A stretch of 64,000 nt of DNA from assembly GCA_946699065.1 (NCBI GenBank), contig CAMPDV010000389.1, positions 124,001 through 188,000 of the forward strand, read 5' to 3'. The notes beneath the pieces were generated by a model. The model had not been told where the DNA came from, did not search any database, and worked only from the letters and a program-made list of their open reading frames with translations. The stretch is from Loxodes magnus. Taxonomy: Eukaryota > Ciliophora > Karyorelictea > Loxodida > Loxodidae. Within the stretch, counting starts at the first letter, position 1. Each line of letters opens with the position of its first letter. The translations under genes and the position numbers were made by a program. This document shows, one piece after another, positions 24,461 through 37,146 of the stretch.

Positions 24461-26359
24461 ACCAGATAGTTGGTTAAGGTAATAAAAGGGAATAGCTATA
24501 TTGTAAGCTTTAGTAGTGCTTAGGAAAGGTACTAGAGTAATTAAACGTTTAAAGTAAAATTCAACTATCAACTACTTACTACCTTTATAACCTATAAATT
24601 CAAAAGGTACTAAACTAAAGAAATAAAACAACAGCAACCAACCCAGCTAAAATCACTATCCACTACTAGAGATTGTAGTATTACCATCTTTAAGCTTCTA
24701 ACTAATTTAGCTGACCATTCTACAGCCTATCGCTAAAAGCTAAGTAGCCTTTATAGTTCTCAATTTTCCTAGTCATTACTTAAGAAGGAGACTTACTTTC
24801 TTAAAACATGTCCAGAGTCTACTAATAAAAGTAACTCTAAGTATTATCTTTGAATAGAAGCCAAACAGGTAAAGAACTCACTATAGTAAGAACGATAATT
24901 AGCTACCTACTAAAACCAAACAAAGAAGACTGCAGCTTATAGTGCTAAATTCTAAAGAAATGGATACAAAAAGCTAAACTAATCAATTGAATAGAATCAA
25001 GCTCAAGAATGCTAAAAAGCAGAAAGTTACCCATTTTATGCTATAATTAGATTGATTAAGATACAAAAGAACAGTAGAAAGGAATAAGGATAACAAACTA
25101 GAAAAGATAAGAGAGAAAGAAAGTACAGCTTAGTCAATTGCATAATCTAAAGTAGCAATTTAATGTATAGTTAAAAGAAAGAAAGGTACTATACTAGAAA
25201 AACTAACTTCAAATCCTAAAATGTTTATCACTCTCATACTCTAACTGACTATATTGATAGAAACAAAACAGAAGAAGGTAAGATAGAAATGCAGATTTAA
25301 GAAGGAGATTCAAAAAATAAGATAACTGGTTCAAATAATGCATCTATAAGCAATATCTAAAGACTAAGGGTTATCTGCTCTAATACCTAAGTAAAACACT
25401 TGGATTCATAATCTCTTCTCATATCACTAAGAAACAGTAAGACGCTGAAAAGGATAGAGCATCTTAAAAGCGTTTTGAAGGAGATCTGCTAATAGTAATG
25501 AAATAAGATAAATTGTCAGAAATCTATCAAACAAGAATAAGCAGGGTGCGCTTAACCAATCACATTAAAACCATTATAGTAGAAGTTAATTCTAAAATCC
25601 TAGAAATCATAAGGCTTTAATAATAGTTATATTTATAATGGAGCTTTAAGCTAATAAAAATACATTTCTGGTTATTAAAGGGATTTAAAACACTAGTTCA
25701 GAGAACTAAAATAGAGTACACTTAAGTTAAAAAACTTGTTTAAGCATCTTCAGTTAAAGTAAAACTTGAAGCTAAAAGGTAAATTAGTGCTATTATATAA
25801 ATTTAAGTTTCTTCTTCTATTCTATTCTGGTAAAACTAAAGGAAAAATTAAGAGGTCCTACTTAAAACGCCTTATGTAGGAAGTTAGTTTGAATTGAAGA
25901 TTAAAAAAAATCATAAGGATATTAAAGGAAAAAAGCCCTTTAAAAGTATTAAAGAGAGATAATAAAGTGAGACTTTAATAGAAGTAAAATCTCACTTTAA
26001 ATAGATGTAAATATTAAAAATTAAGAAATAGCTAATTGCTCTAAGAAGATAAAAAAGAGATGTTGAAACAATCTTAGTTAATAAGTATTATCCAGTATCA
26101 AAAAGTATAATAGCATTAAAATTAAATCGATATTGTTTTTTAAAAAAGCTAATAAAGTAAAATTAAAAATAATTAGTAAGATTACTAGCATATTAAGGTT
26201 TTCAATTCATTATAGATAATGAGTAGAAAATCCTAACAGAGATAGTAAGATTATTCAATGAGTATAGATAAACATTGGCTGTATAAATAGACTATAAAAT
26301 ATTTAGCTTACTTGGTACTTTTAGATAGAATTAGCGCCTAACTAAAGAAAAATAAAATC
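24461..26359 (+). other. Centre of the palindrome; possible coding remnants
   Basis: This stretch spans the symmetry centre (about 25.5 kb) of the cluster. A + frame near 25,850-26,350 yields helical, charged sequence (KKQLIALRRQKRDVET, ILTEIVRLFNEYRQ), suggesting a degraded or unrecognised gene. There is no domain, start or stop that I can defend. Confidence 0.3.
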
Positions 26360-26890
26360 TCTTAGATGAAATCTTTAATAAGAAAATACTTCCTAATAAG
26401 TTAAAAGGTTAATTATTAATAAGCTTAAATATCCTTAATTTCAATTAATTAAATCAACTACCATAGAAGAGACCAATCTTAAGTATATCTTTACTTATAA
26501 GACAGAAAACAAAGTTACTTAAATTTACCACTTTTAGTTAATACACTATTAATATAACTAAGCATATATAATAAGGAATATCTTTAAGATACTAAAGATT
26601 TAGCTAATAAACTAATGTTTAGAATGTAAAATATAAGTAAGATATTATTAGCTTTCATCTTAAGTTATACAATCATAAATAAATTTAAATCTATATACAA
26701 AATAAGAAACTATGATAAATATATTGCTTTATAAAGAGTAATTTTTCTAGGCAATTCAGTAACACTAATGATATTCATTTTATTTATAAAATAAGATACA
26801 TTATAGAAAACTAGTTACTACTGAGACACACAGAGAGTTTAATATAATTTATTAACAAAGTGCATAAATTCTTAAAAAAGCTTATAGAAA
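26360..26890 (+). repeat. 530-bp dispersed repeat, copy b
   Basis: Direct copy of 43,795-44,345 and inverted copy of 14,890-15,420. It ends near the sequence GACACACAGAGAG, which is also at the edge of the other copies. Confidence 0.7.
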
Positions 26891-28047
26891 ACAATAAAAG
26901 GATCATTTAAGTTTAAAGAAACAATCTCTATAATAGTGCAGATACTAGGTAAGGTTTAAAAACTATAATTTCTACTTTTATTCACTAGAAACTGACACAA
27001 TTAAAGCTACTAAATAAATCCCAATTCAGCTAGGTAGAGAAGAAACTTCCTATCTAATATAGATCTGAAAACCAATTCAAATTTTAGGGTTATTCTTTCA
27101 GAATAACTATAACTCTTTTAACTAAGAAATGTTGCTAATAAAGTAAAGAAAATATATCATTAGTGAAAGATTAAGAAAAATCAAAGAAGTAAACAGCCAA
27201 ATACTCTAATATCTAAATAAACTCTTTTTTATGTCATTTTAAAATATCATAATTTTGAGACTTTTTCAGTAGCATGGATTAATTTAATATATATATGAAG
27301 ATATGAATTATATTTATACTCTTTTTAATTATATTTATATTCCCTGTAAGATAAGAGTGAAAAAAATCTGGTCTATTAATAGAAGTCATTTTTTCTTTAC
27401 TTATTAAAAGCAAGCAAAATAAGATGCAAGTTATAGAAACATCTTTAGCTATGCAGCAATCATAGGTATTAAGCATTCTTTTCAGTTATTCTAATCTAGT
27501 AGGAACTAATAATTATTAGTATTCTCTACCATATAAAGTCTTAATTTACCTATAGAGAAAACTAGAAACATTTCTCAAATTGATGGAGTTAAAATCGACT
27601 CAAAAATATTTCTAAGCTCTATAGATTATTAAGAATTGGGCTAAATGCTTAATAACGTTCGATTTTTGTTTGGTTTCTTCAATTCATTTATATACATCCG
27701 ATTTCTCTCTGTAGTTGGATTATTCGCTCTATCTCCTTTCCCCTCTTTTCTCCTGATCATATTCAGGATTTAGCCATAATTTTTTCTTATACATAATTCC
27801 TTGAAAGATGCATATTATTTTTCTAAGTTATTATGTTGTCTTTCTCCTTATTATTTCTCTTTTCAATAAGCTTTTTACTTTTTCTGAAGGAGTTTTAAAA
27901 CTGTCGATATAATATTTTTCATTCCTACAATAGTCCATTTCTTCAAAATTGACTTAATTAATATTTCAGAGTGTATAAAAGAAGTATCTTCTTCTAGCTC
28001 TATTTTATATTCAATTACCCTTTCTTATTTTCTTATATTTTAGAATT
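26891..28047 (-). other. Region downstream of copy 3 with mixed coding signals
   Basis: On the - strand the sequence following the ORF at 28,048-28,491 gives protein-like readings in different frames (for example IELEEDTSFIHSEILIKS, then EKYYIDSFKTPSEKVKSLL, then NPEYDQEKRGERR). This suggests either a gene with small introns or a decayed gene. The part near 26,920-27,060 repeats the block found after copies 1, 2 and 5. Confidence 0.3.
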
Positions 28048-28491
28048 TCAATTGCTTTTTAGCTGATTTTCTTCTTTTTTTCGTGTTAAAATACTAAATC
28101 TGTTTACTTCAAATATTAGGTCTAAATTTGACTGCTCTAATATTAGAGATAAGTGTTAAAAGGCATTCAGATTTCATTCTTAGACTATTAATTTTGATTA
28201 TATGTTTTCTTTTATTTCAAGTTTCTCCATAAGCGTTTTTTATTTTCTTTAGTTTCTAAACCTTTTCCTGAAAAATTGCTAGTCATAGTTAAATTGTTGC
28301 TCAGTGGTGAAATAAGCAGTTTCCGAGTACAAAATATTTATGACCTATTCCCTAGACTTCTCTTATAGGGAGTCTCTGTTTAGTAGGAAACTTTAATCCA
28401 AATTTTTTCCCTCGCTCTAAAATTTCTAGATAGCCTCTTGCCCCCAATTTTTGGGACTATAAAATCTTAGCATATTCCTTCTTTTTTCCAT
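28048..28491 (-). CDS. Hypothetical Gln/Lys-rich protein
   Basis: A - strand ATG at 28,491 opens a 147-codon frame (MEKRRNMLRFYSPKNWGQEA) that is rich in Gln, Lys, Glu and Phe and ends at a TGA at 28,048-28,050. It lies about 500 bp downstream of copy 3 on the same strand. Codon positions look coding-like and amino-acid use is varied (FLLNRDSLQEKSREQ, SLILEQSNLDLIFEV). Sequence after the TGA also looks coding in shifted frames, so this may be the 5' part of a longer, interrupted gene. No domain recognised. Confidence 0.4.
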
Positions 28492-28992
28492 TTGATTAGA
28501 CTAAAACCTAATAATTAAAATAAGGAGCAATAGCATAGTTTTTATTTAGTAGTCTTGTAAATTCTTCCTTATTTAATAAGAATATAGGCAGAGAAGCATA
28601 CAATTGATATAGTTAGCTGAATAACTAGATTTAGAAAGTAGAACATTTTCTTTCCTTTCTCTTACAGTTGAAAGAACTAATTTAAAAAAATGTATTAAGG
28701 AGTTAGATAGTAAGAAAGACAGCAGATGTAAAAGGACGCTTTTATAATGGAAAGTGATTCTTTAGTCAAAGTAACTTAAATTAGACTTAAATAATACCTG
28801 AGAAATTCAGTACTAAAATTAACTATATAGATTGCCATTTAAGAATTAGTGATTCTCTTCTTAAATTTATTTCAATTAACTTAAGGTAATGAGTTTTAAT
28901 CAATAGTAAGGAAAGAGAAATGAATATACCTACAAATAGTTTAGATAATTAAAATTATATAATAAGATAGTATAATGTCATTATATTTCTCT
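28492..28992. other. Spacer downstream of copy 3
   Basis: About 500 bp of AT-rich DNA. It contains the post-stop palindrome at 28,971-28,985 (TATAATGTCATTATA) shared with copies 1 and 4. Nothing else is recognised. Confidence 0.4.
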
Positions 28993-31900
28993 TCAACTCT
29001 TTTTCTCTCCCACTTTTTTTATCTATAATTTTTTTAAATTCTTGGATTGAAATCCTAGTTTTGTCATGCTTTATTAAGCTTAACTTTTTTTTAGTTACTT
29101 ATTTTTTTTTACTTAAAATTAAATTTTATTAAGTGGGAGTTTCTTACCCTAATTGGTTCCCACCTTAGTATTAGGTTTAAAGTTTCCACCTTTCTTTAAT
29201 TGAATCTATCTATTTTTTAAAGAATTAAATATCAGGTCTATCATTTTATTCAAAGCTAAAGCATTGCTTTAATAACTTAACTAATTCTGGTTCTTAATTT
29301 ATTCCATCTGAAAATTAAGGAATTCTTTTCTCTAAAAAAACCGCCTAATTAAGTTCAAATAAGCTATTTTTATCTGGAAAAGGTAGTTGCTCATTAAATA
29401 TTTCTACAGCTATGCAAGCTAAAGACCAAATGTCACTCTTTTAACTTACTTCACTTTTATATATTTCAGGAGCCATTCATTGAAGAGAACCTCTTTAATT
29501 TATAGTTGTTTTGATACTAGATTCATGTAATAATCCAAGATCAGCTATTTTAGGAGAGTCCGAGTCATCCAGTAGAATATTTAGAGATTTCATGTCTCTA
29601 TGAATTAAACCTCTGGCATGAATTGCCTACAAGCCTTCAGCTATATAGCTCAATAAATTAAGCTTTCTATAGAATCTTTAAGGAGAATCCTTTTTGAGTT
29701 CTGGAAGCAACTGATTATTTCGAATAACTTTAAATAAATTTCCTTTAGGCATATAATCAGTTATTAGACAAAAAGAGTAATCTCCTTCTACTAAAATATC
29801 AATTGATACTCCTACTAGCTTTAAAACTCTTTAGTTGTTTACTTATAAGAGAGCTTTGCATTCAAGGTAGAAAGAATCTATCAAGCTCTAAAGACCTCCC
29901 TTTTAGTTCATCATTTTAAGAGCATAGTCAGATCCATCTATTTTAATTAGATAAACGATTCCTTATCCACCTTGACCTAAAATTTTCAAGCTACTTAGAT
30001 GTTTTTTATCTGGAATTAATTATTTATAGTCATATATTCTTATTTAACATTTTATATCTTTGCCTGCACCGTTTTAATATAATAGTTACCAAATATCATC
30101 TATAGTAAATGTCTTTTAATTCTAGAGATTTTAAGTATATTTCCCAATTCAATCTACAAAATTAGTATTCCCTTCAGATATAGGCATTTAATCAGTCTCG
30201 ATTTAGTCTATTTTCGCATTATCAAATTTACAATTTCTTAGCTTTGCTCTACTAAAATTTACTTTAATCAAATTTGTATTACTCAGGTTGCATTCATCAA
30301 AAACTGTATTACTCAAATCTGCTCCAGGTATCCATATTCCTTCTAGAGACTATTGAATAAACTAAAAATCCATATACTTCAATATTGCTATACAGTTAGC
30401 TGCGGCATTTTATAAATTCTTATTTACCCTTGTCTCTTAAACTATATTTAATAGATTTAATTACATCTCCTATGAACTATTTATCCCCTTTATAAACTAT
30501 AGTATTTCCTTATGATCTACTATAGAAATATTATTTAAATTATGTGTTTCAAGTGAGCGTATGTTTTTACCTAATTTTAGTACTAGATCAACAACATTCT
30601 TAGCTATAAAGAAATTTCTTATAGATGGATGTATGAACTCAAGCCGTTTTTTTTAGTTTTCCTCTTTTATTTCAATTAGACATCCTATATGGTTTTACTT
30701 CTCAATGAATTGCTTTATTCATTCTGTGTTTATTTCCTAAAAGTCTTTCACATCTATCTGCCTGTTTAGCAGTTCCCAAGAGGCTTTTATCTAAATTTCA
30801 TTGAAAAGCTATAACTATTTTTCTATTTCTTTTTGATCTTTTTTTAAGTTAATTAATTTAGATTTCGTGTTCTTATTTCATTAATTTATTAATATCTCAT
30901 ATATTTTTGCTTTTTATGTTCTTTAGTCGGTTTCCTTTCTTAAGTTCTCTAATGTTTCGTTTTCACTCAAAACAATATATAAAAAGTAAGGGTTATTAAT
31001 AACTTCCTCTAGATCAGGAATACTTTAAATAAACTTCATTACTTCTTATACTTTTTAAGCTTCAAATTCTTAATTTTTGCTTTCCTCACAACTTAAATTT
31101 TTAGCTTTGCTTTAGTTCTTTATGACTTGATTTATGTATTATTATATCTAATTCTTATCAAAAGGCTAAATGTATAACTATTCTAAATCTTATATTTATT
31201 ATATTTAATTTTTATAAGAACAAAAATAATCTGCATAATCTTCAGCTTTTAAGGCATAGTTTGTTCTGCAACTAATGATATATTTAGCATAAGGATATTT
31301 AACACTTATTTTATTAGCAGTTATTATATTTATATACTATCCTAGTTCATCATATGCATCAAATAAAAACAGCATTTATCTATACCTCAATTTATCGTTA
31401 ATCTCAATTTTAATATTCTCTATAGCATTTTATATTCAATTATCTTCAAAATTTTTAATTACCGGAAGATATACGTATATAGGTAAATACTCATGCTTTT
31501 ACTCTAGATACTTCAATGCTAATTATTTCAAAAATAACGATTTTCCTGAACCAGAATTTCCTAGAAGTAATAATCCTGATTTCTGTTCATTATCTAAAAA
31601 CTTCTAAACTTCTTTTTCCAGATCTAACTAATCCTATGAATTAGGTTTAGGAGCACACTGCAAATTAACATACTATCCTATCTTTTCTTAAATATCATTT
31701 TTTAAATTTTATATCATATTTGAATAGATACTACTAGTTATGCCTTTAAGTGCTATTCAATTCTATTCTATTGTTTGATCATGCAAAGTAACATGTTCTG
31801 GATAAATTAATAATTCTATTATCAGTTAATGCTCTTTTACATTTTGATTTAAACTTTCCCTTTTTGAGTTAAATATCTTCTCTTTGTAATTACTAGCTAC

Positions 31901-33261
31901 TTAGTAATTTTCATAGCTTAGTTCTAATAACACTTTCATAGCATAGTATCGAATCTACCATTTTTATCATTGGATAATAGTTCTAAAAGCTTACAAGAGT
32001 CTTCTATTTATTCTTTGCTAGTTTTAGGGTTTTTTATCATGTACTTAAGAAGAAAGCAGGCTCTAAATCTTAAGTCTAGTTCTTCATTTAATACAATAGT
32101 TTAGAATTATTCAAAGTAAACTTAGGAGTATTACCTTGCTAGGTCATATGCAAGAATGTCTAGAACTCTTATTCTAAAAATTATTTTCTTTTGGACTTCT
32201 TCATTTGTTCACCCTTGTCCCCACATGAAAAAATCCTTTATAGTAGAGATCACCTAGATTTCAATAGCTTAAAATCCTAAGGACAAGACAACTACCCATT
32301 AAGCAAATTTTATAATCTTGCAAAATAGTTCAAAATTTTAATCTTGCTAGTTACTTGGAATATTTTCCAGTATCATCAAACTATATCTTAAGGCAAAGTC
32401 TAGTTCTAAACCTCCTATTATATCTTTCTTTATTAGCTTTAAACAAGCTTAAATCTGTTACATAAGAGTTTATTTTGTTCTTTCACTAATAAGTTTATTT
32501 TGTTCATCCTTCTTAAGTAACATATCCAATAACTCTGGAAGATTTCTTACAAGTTATCCTTTTAAGAGTTAAGACCAATCTAGAGAATTCTTATGACAGA
32601 TAATTTCAATGAATTGATTAATAAAAACTAATGGATCACTGATATATATTAATTTATTTTAACAAATCAGTTGGATTCCTTGTTAAATTTTAGCTATCTA
32701 CTACTCATTCATACCTTCTTTTAAGAGTTATCTTACTTTTAACTAAATTTGCTATATATTTGAATTTGCATCTATCTTTTATTTTACCTTTCTATTAAGC
32801 TGGTTAGAAAATGTATTTGCAGCTTTTAATTAATTTACTTGCGAACGACCACAACCTCCTCCCTTCAGTTTCATGATTTTCAAAACTTTAAGGTTCAATT
32901 ATAAATTTAAAGATTTAGCTTCTAAACTAGAAATTATCTAAAGATTTTCTTCTGGAATGTTAAAATTGCTAAAATAGCTCTATCTATCACTAAGAATAAC
33001 TTCTCTTCTCTATATCTTGAAAAGTTTATCTTCTTAAGCTTTGGTATAAGTTTCATTTCTTAAATTACTTGAAGTTCAGTACTAAATTGGCTCTAGTACC
33101 TTATATTAATTACTAATCTTGCCTTTTATAAGGGATTAACCAAACTAATCTTAAGGGTAGTTTTCTTATATAAAGCTGTTTGTCTAACTGTTGAACTAAG
33201 TATCATACCAATTTCTCAGATTCTAACTGAAACTTTTGCACTTCATGTTCTCAGTCAGCAT
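28993..33261 (-). pseudogene. NACHT-pentapeptide-kinase gene, copy 3, frameshifted
   Basis: The start ATG at 33,261 (MLTENMKC) aligns with copies 5 and 6, with KLKGGGCGR from residue 131. The frame is correct to about residue 430. Near 31,960 one base is missing relative to all other copies (AAAGACTGG became AAAAATGG), shifting the rest. The shifted frame carries complete domains: Walker A GNSGSGKS, Walker B FDAYDE, FIHPSIRNFF, pentapeptides, GQGGQGIVYL, HRDMKSLN, DLG, WMAPEIY. A second indel in the homopolymer-rich tail (29,000-29,170) restores the original phase just before the conserved TGA at 28,993-28,995. It is either a young pseudogene or a sequencing-error case. Trp is TGA at 30,149-30,151 where copy 2 has TGG at 21,127. 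Confidence 0.7.
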
Positions 33262-34640
33262 TTTATTATCAATCTCCATTTGATGTTTAAAATTACTATA
33301 CTTTGAGTGTTAAAAAGGAACGTGAAAGTACTAACAGCTTTCAGTTTAATAAGAATATAAAAATCTTAAGGAGGAATAATTAAGTAGCTCTAAGTAGCTA
33401 TTTTCACTAGAACTAGTCCTTATAAATATAAGCTCTAGCTTAAAAACCGCTAAGGTAAAAATGGTGGCTCATGCTAGATACATTATAGTAAGAATTGAGA
33501 TAATCCCTTATAGGGAAATTAGTAAAACAGTAGTGGTTAAATAGGAATAAAAGCTAAATAGACTCATTAATAATGTCTTAAGCATAATCCATTAAAAAAA
33601 GGACTTTTCTAGGGTTCTAAGTGAATAAAGGCTATTCTGAGTAAGAAAAAGCAAGGCGAAAGTAATCTCTAAGCTTTTAATTTAAATCTCAGTCTACTAA
33701 AGAGATTAAAAAGAAACTCAGCCATAGCAAGAGATTCCATGGATTAAGATAGCTATCTGTTTAAATTGTGCTAAATCTGAAGACTTTTAGCTCTTTTATA
33801 CTAAATTAGCTTAAATTAAATTAAAAAAGAGTAAAAAATGTCTTAAGTAACCTTATACAACTTAAGCTTCTTAGTAAATCAGATTATCTTAGTGATACTA
33901 GGATTAAAAAGAAACGATAATAGCTCTAAGAAGGTAAAAAGATAGAAGTATAATTAAATTTAAATAAGTCATAAGATAATAGAGGAAACAGCTATCTAAT
34001 CTAGTTTTGAAGAGTTGTAACCATTCTCTTTGTTTCATTGGCTCTGAAGAAATTAAACGATTATATAAATAAATTTATGTAAATGGAACTCTGAAAAATA
34101 GAAACTAATAAGTAACTTAAAATTTGTAATAGCTGTTGTTTGAAAAGGTAACTTAAAGATAGCTCAGAGTTTATTAAGTAAAGCAAGTCAAAAATAACAT
34201 AAATAAGAGGCTCATTTATAAGCCTTAGATTTATTAGCCGATAAAATAAGAGTCAATGAATATAGTAGCTAACATTTCTAAAGGCTATCTTAATATAGCA
34301 ATATAAGAGAATTAAACTGGATAATTCGGATGTAAAATATAGTTTAGAATGAAATCAACCTTCCTAATTAAGTAAGGTTAAAGCTTGATTGTCTTCTCTA
34401 ATCGAGTTTAATATTTAGTATTATATATAAGTCTTTAGAATCAAACTAAAGCTAAATAGAAATCAAGAAAGGCTAAGAAAGTCTTAATTCATAACATTAA
34501 TAAAAGAGAACTGGAAAGTAACTACCAAAAGAGGTTGCATTCTAAATATAAAGCTTAGAGTGAGTAAAGGAGATATTATCTTTAATATTTGTAGAAAACA
34601 ATTTTATAGTAAAAAATGTAAACTTTCTTAATACTCCTAA
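33262..34640. other. Upstream block of copy 3
   Basis: Related in part to the region upstream of copy 5 (50,620-51,200), for example the A/G-rich tract reading AAGGAGG and CTAAGTAGCTATT near 33,370-33,410 against 50,715-50,750. It differs from the upstream block of copies 1, 2, 4 and 6, so the family has two 5'-flank lineages. I see no defined gene. Confidence 0.4.
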
Positions 34641-35700
34641 AGAGGATTTTACTAAAAGACAATGCTTTACATAAGTTTGCTCTCAATTATTTTTTCTCAA
34701 ACTATTTCTTAGTTTTATCTTTTTACTTATTTTAAGTTGAAGACCTCTCTAGCATCTTCACCTCTTATAAATATTTCTCAGTTTCAAACTTTAAATTTTT
34801 AAGCTCTTCTATTTATCAATGGAAATATTGAAAGTTTTCTTCTTTATACAAGCTAATAGCCAAACTAGTTATATTAGCTATTTGTATGTTTTAAAGTATT
34901 TAGATGTGTGATTTAATATATTTAAATAGAAAAATCTTCTTTAACTTTGTAGATCTAAGCTTAGCTTCTCACCTTTACTTTCAAAAGTCAAGCTCCTCTC
35001 TTTATAAGAAACTTCATTCTCTTATCCGAACTTATTTCAATAACTGTTTACTCACTCTTACTAATGAAACTTAGAATAAAGCCTTTTATCTATTTTTTTC
35101 ATTTAGTTTTTCTAATTATATGATTCCTATCTCCTTGTTGTTTTGCTCGTGAAGTTATCATTAGAAGCTTTTTTATAAGTCTATCTTGTTTAATCTTTCT
35201 TCAAGTTAATTTTGACTAGATACTTCTGAGAACTTAGCAGATGAAGAACTTAAAATTATAGCTTCTAAATCATAAGCCAGTTAAGTCTTTATTATCTACT
35301 CCTGCTTTATTTTAATCCATGGTCCCCTTTATATCTATGATTGCCTCTTATCTTCTTCCTTTTATTCTGCTTGCAAATATCTTTGATACTTAAATCCTGA
35401 TATTAGCAAGAATACATTTTGCCTTTTTAGTTAAGTATTATCCAAGGAAAAAGGAAAACCCTCTTCTCAGCCTTTCTAACTAATTAGTCTTTTAGTAAAG
35501 CTTACTAAGCAATCTCTAACAGCAGTAGCTTACTATTGTCTTAAGGATAATTGGAAATAAGGAGTAAAGCAGTTGGTAATATACAGCTTGCAGTTTCTAG
35601 ATTATTACTATAACTAAGTATAATATGATAATGACTACCTTAAAGATACTAAAGATCTAGCTAATAAACTAATGCTTAGAGTACTCTTTAATTTATGAGT
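34641..35700 (-). CDS. Possible coiled-coil/helical protein (fragment)
   Basis: One - strand frame reads continuously for about 350 codons with strongly helical, charged sequence, for example QNQLEERLNKIDLQKS, IGIIQLEKLNEKNRQ, QIEELKNLKFETEKYLQEV. At its 5' end it joins the frame (FIKVERNLRFEIQQF) that is duplicated downstream of copy 1. I find neither a start Met nor a terminal TGA, and the duplication breakpoint falls inside it, so it is probably a fragment. Downstream of copy 4 on the same strand. Function unknown. Confidence 0.35.
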
Positions 35701-37139
35701 TCTGCAGCCGTAAAATTACTAAATTTCAAATCTAAGGTTCCTTTCTACTTTAATGAATATAATCCTGTCTCTTTTTCAATCTTCCAAAGCATTTACTTGT
35801 TGCTTGGTAAGTAAATATATTTGAACTTCTCTTTAAAGTTTAGTAAAGCTACTAGAGCTTTGGCTCTATTGCTTCGGTGCCTCCTTTTATATTTCTTTAC
35901 TCCTTAATATACTAAATAGCAAAAGAGCTATTTCAAGTCTTAAAATAAGAATAGTTCTCTTCATCAAAAAATGCCTAGAATCTACAAAAATTAGGTTTAA
36001 CTATTTGCTACTTTTCTTGGAAGCTACTAGTAGGGATAACAGACTATATATCGTACTTATAGGTTTAATCAAGTACTATAATATAATTTCCCAGCCTCTT
36101 AATAAAACTTCTAGTTATTCTTATTAAAGTTGTTGATATCCATGAACTACACTAAGCACTCCTCATTTTAGTCCTAAAATCAATAGTTTGCTGAGCACTT
36201 AATTTGGTAGTTGTTCTTTATATGGAAAATTGTTATTAGTTTATGCTATTCAGCTGTAAAAGATAGAGGATATTAGTATTGACTAGAACTTTTAAAGAAA
36301 ACTTGATAGCTGATTAGATATTTAATAGCTTAAGATAGGGAAGGGTGATTTAAATAGATTTCATAGCAGCTATAAATAGATTTGTCCCTGTAAGATACTA
36401 ATTAAGATATTAATGGATATTTTAGTTTTAATTACCTTTGCTCTAAGAAGCAATCTCTATAATAGTGCAGATACTAGGTAAGGGTTAAAAACTATCATTT
36501 CTAAACTCGTACTAAGAATTTTTGCTTATATAGTAAATAAAATTATTCATAAAGCGAAAGATTAAGAAAATTTAAAGAAACAAGCAATCAAATAATCTGA
36601 TAAGCTAATTCTTTTCTGATGATAATTAAGAATATCTTGAAGCGACAAGAAAAGTTGAGTGTAAAGCTTTAAAAATAATTCTCACTATCTAATTGTAATA
36701 GATATGATGCAGTTATTCTAATCTTGTATTAATTAACTTCCACTGATGTTATCCAAGGTATTTCAAGTTTATAAAACTATTAAAATCCTATAGAATAAAC
36801 TAGAAGTATATTAAAAGCTTATATCTATCTTCCCTTTTTGAAACTAGTCTTTTAAATTAGTTTATTCCTGTCATCAATGAATTAGATAACTAAGCAGACA
36901 CAAAAGAAATTTTTTTTATAGATAGTGATTGTATAGCTTAAGTAACTTATCTTAGACTTAACTATCACCAATAAATCTCATTTTAAGATTGATGAATTAA
37001 GCAGATTTATCTCTATAAGTGCTGTCTTTAATAATTTATTTTATTTATATCTAAAATACTAAATTTTATCTAATAGCAAGTAAAAAGAATGAGATGGCTT
37101 ATAAATAGCTTAGTTGATTTAAATTATGTAATAAGATAG
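35701..37139. other. Downstream block of copy 4
   Basis: Near-identical inverted copy of the sequence following copy 1 (13,069-14,500). See that block for the possible reading frames. No independent gene can be supported. Confidence 0.45.
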
Positions 37140-37146
37140 TATAATG

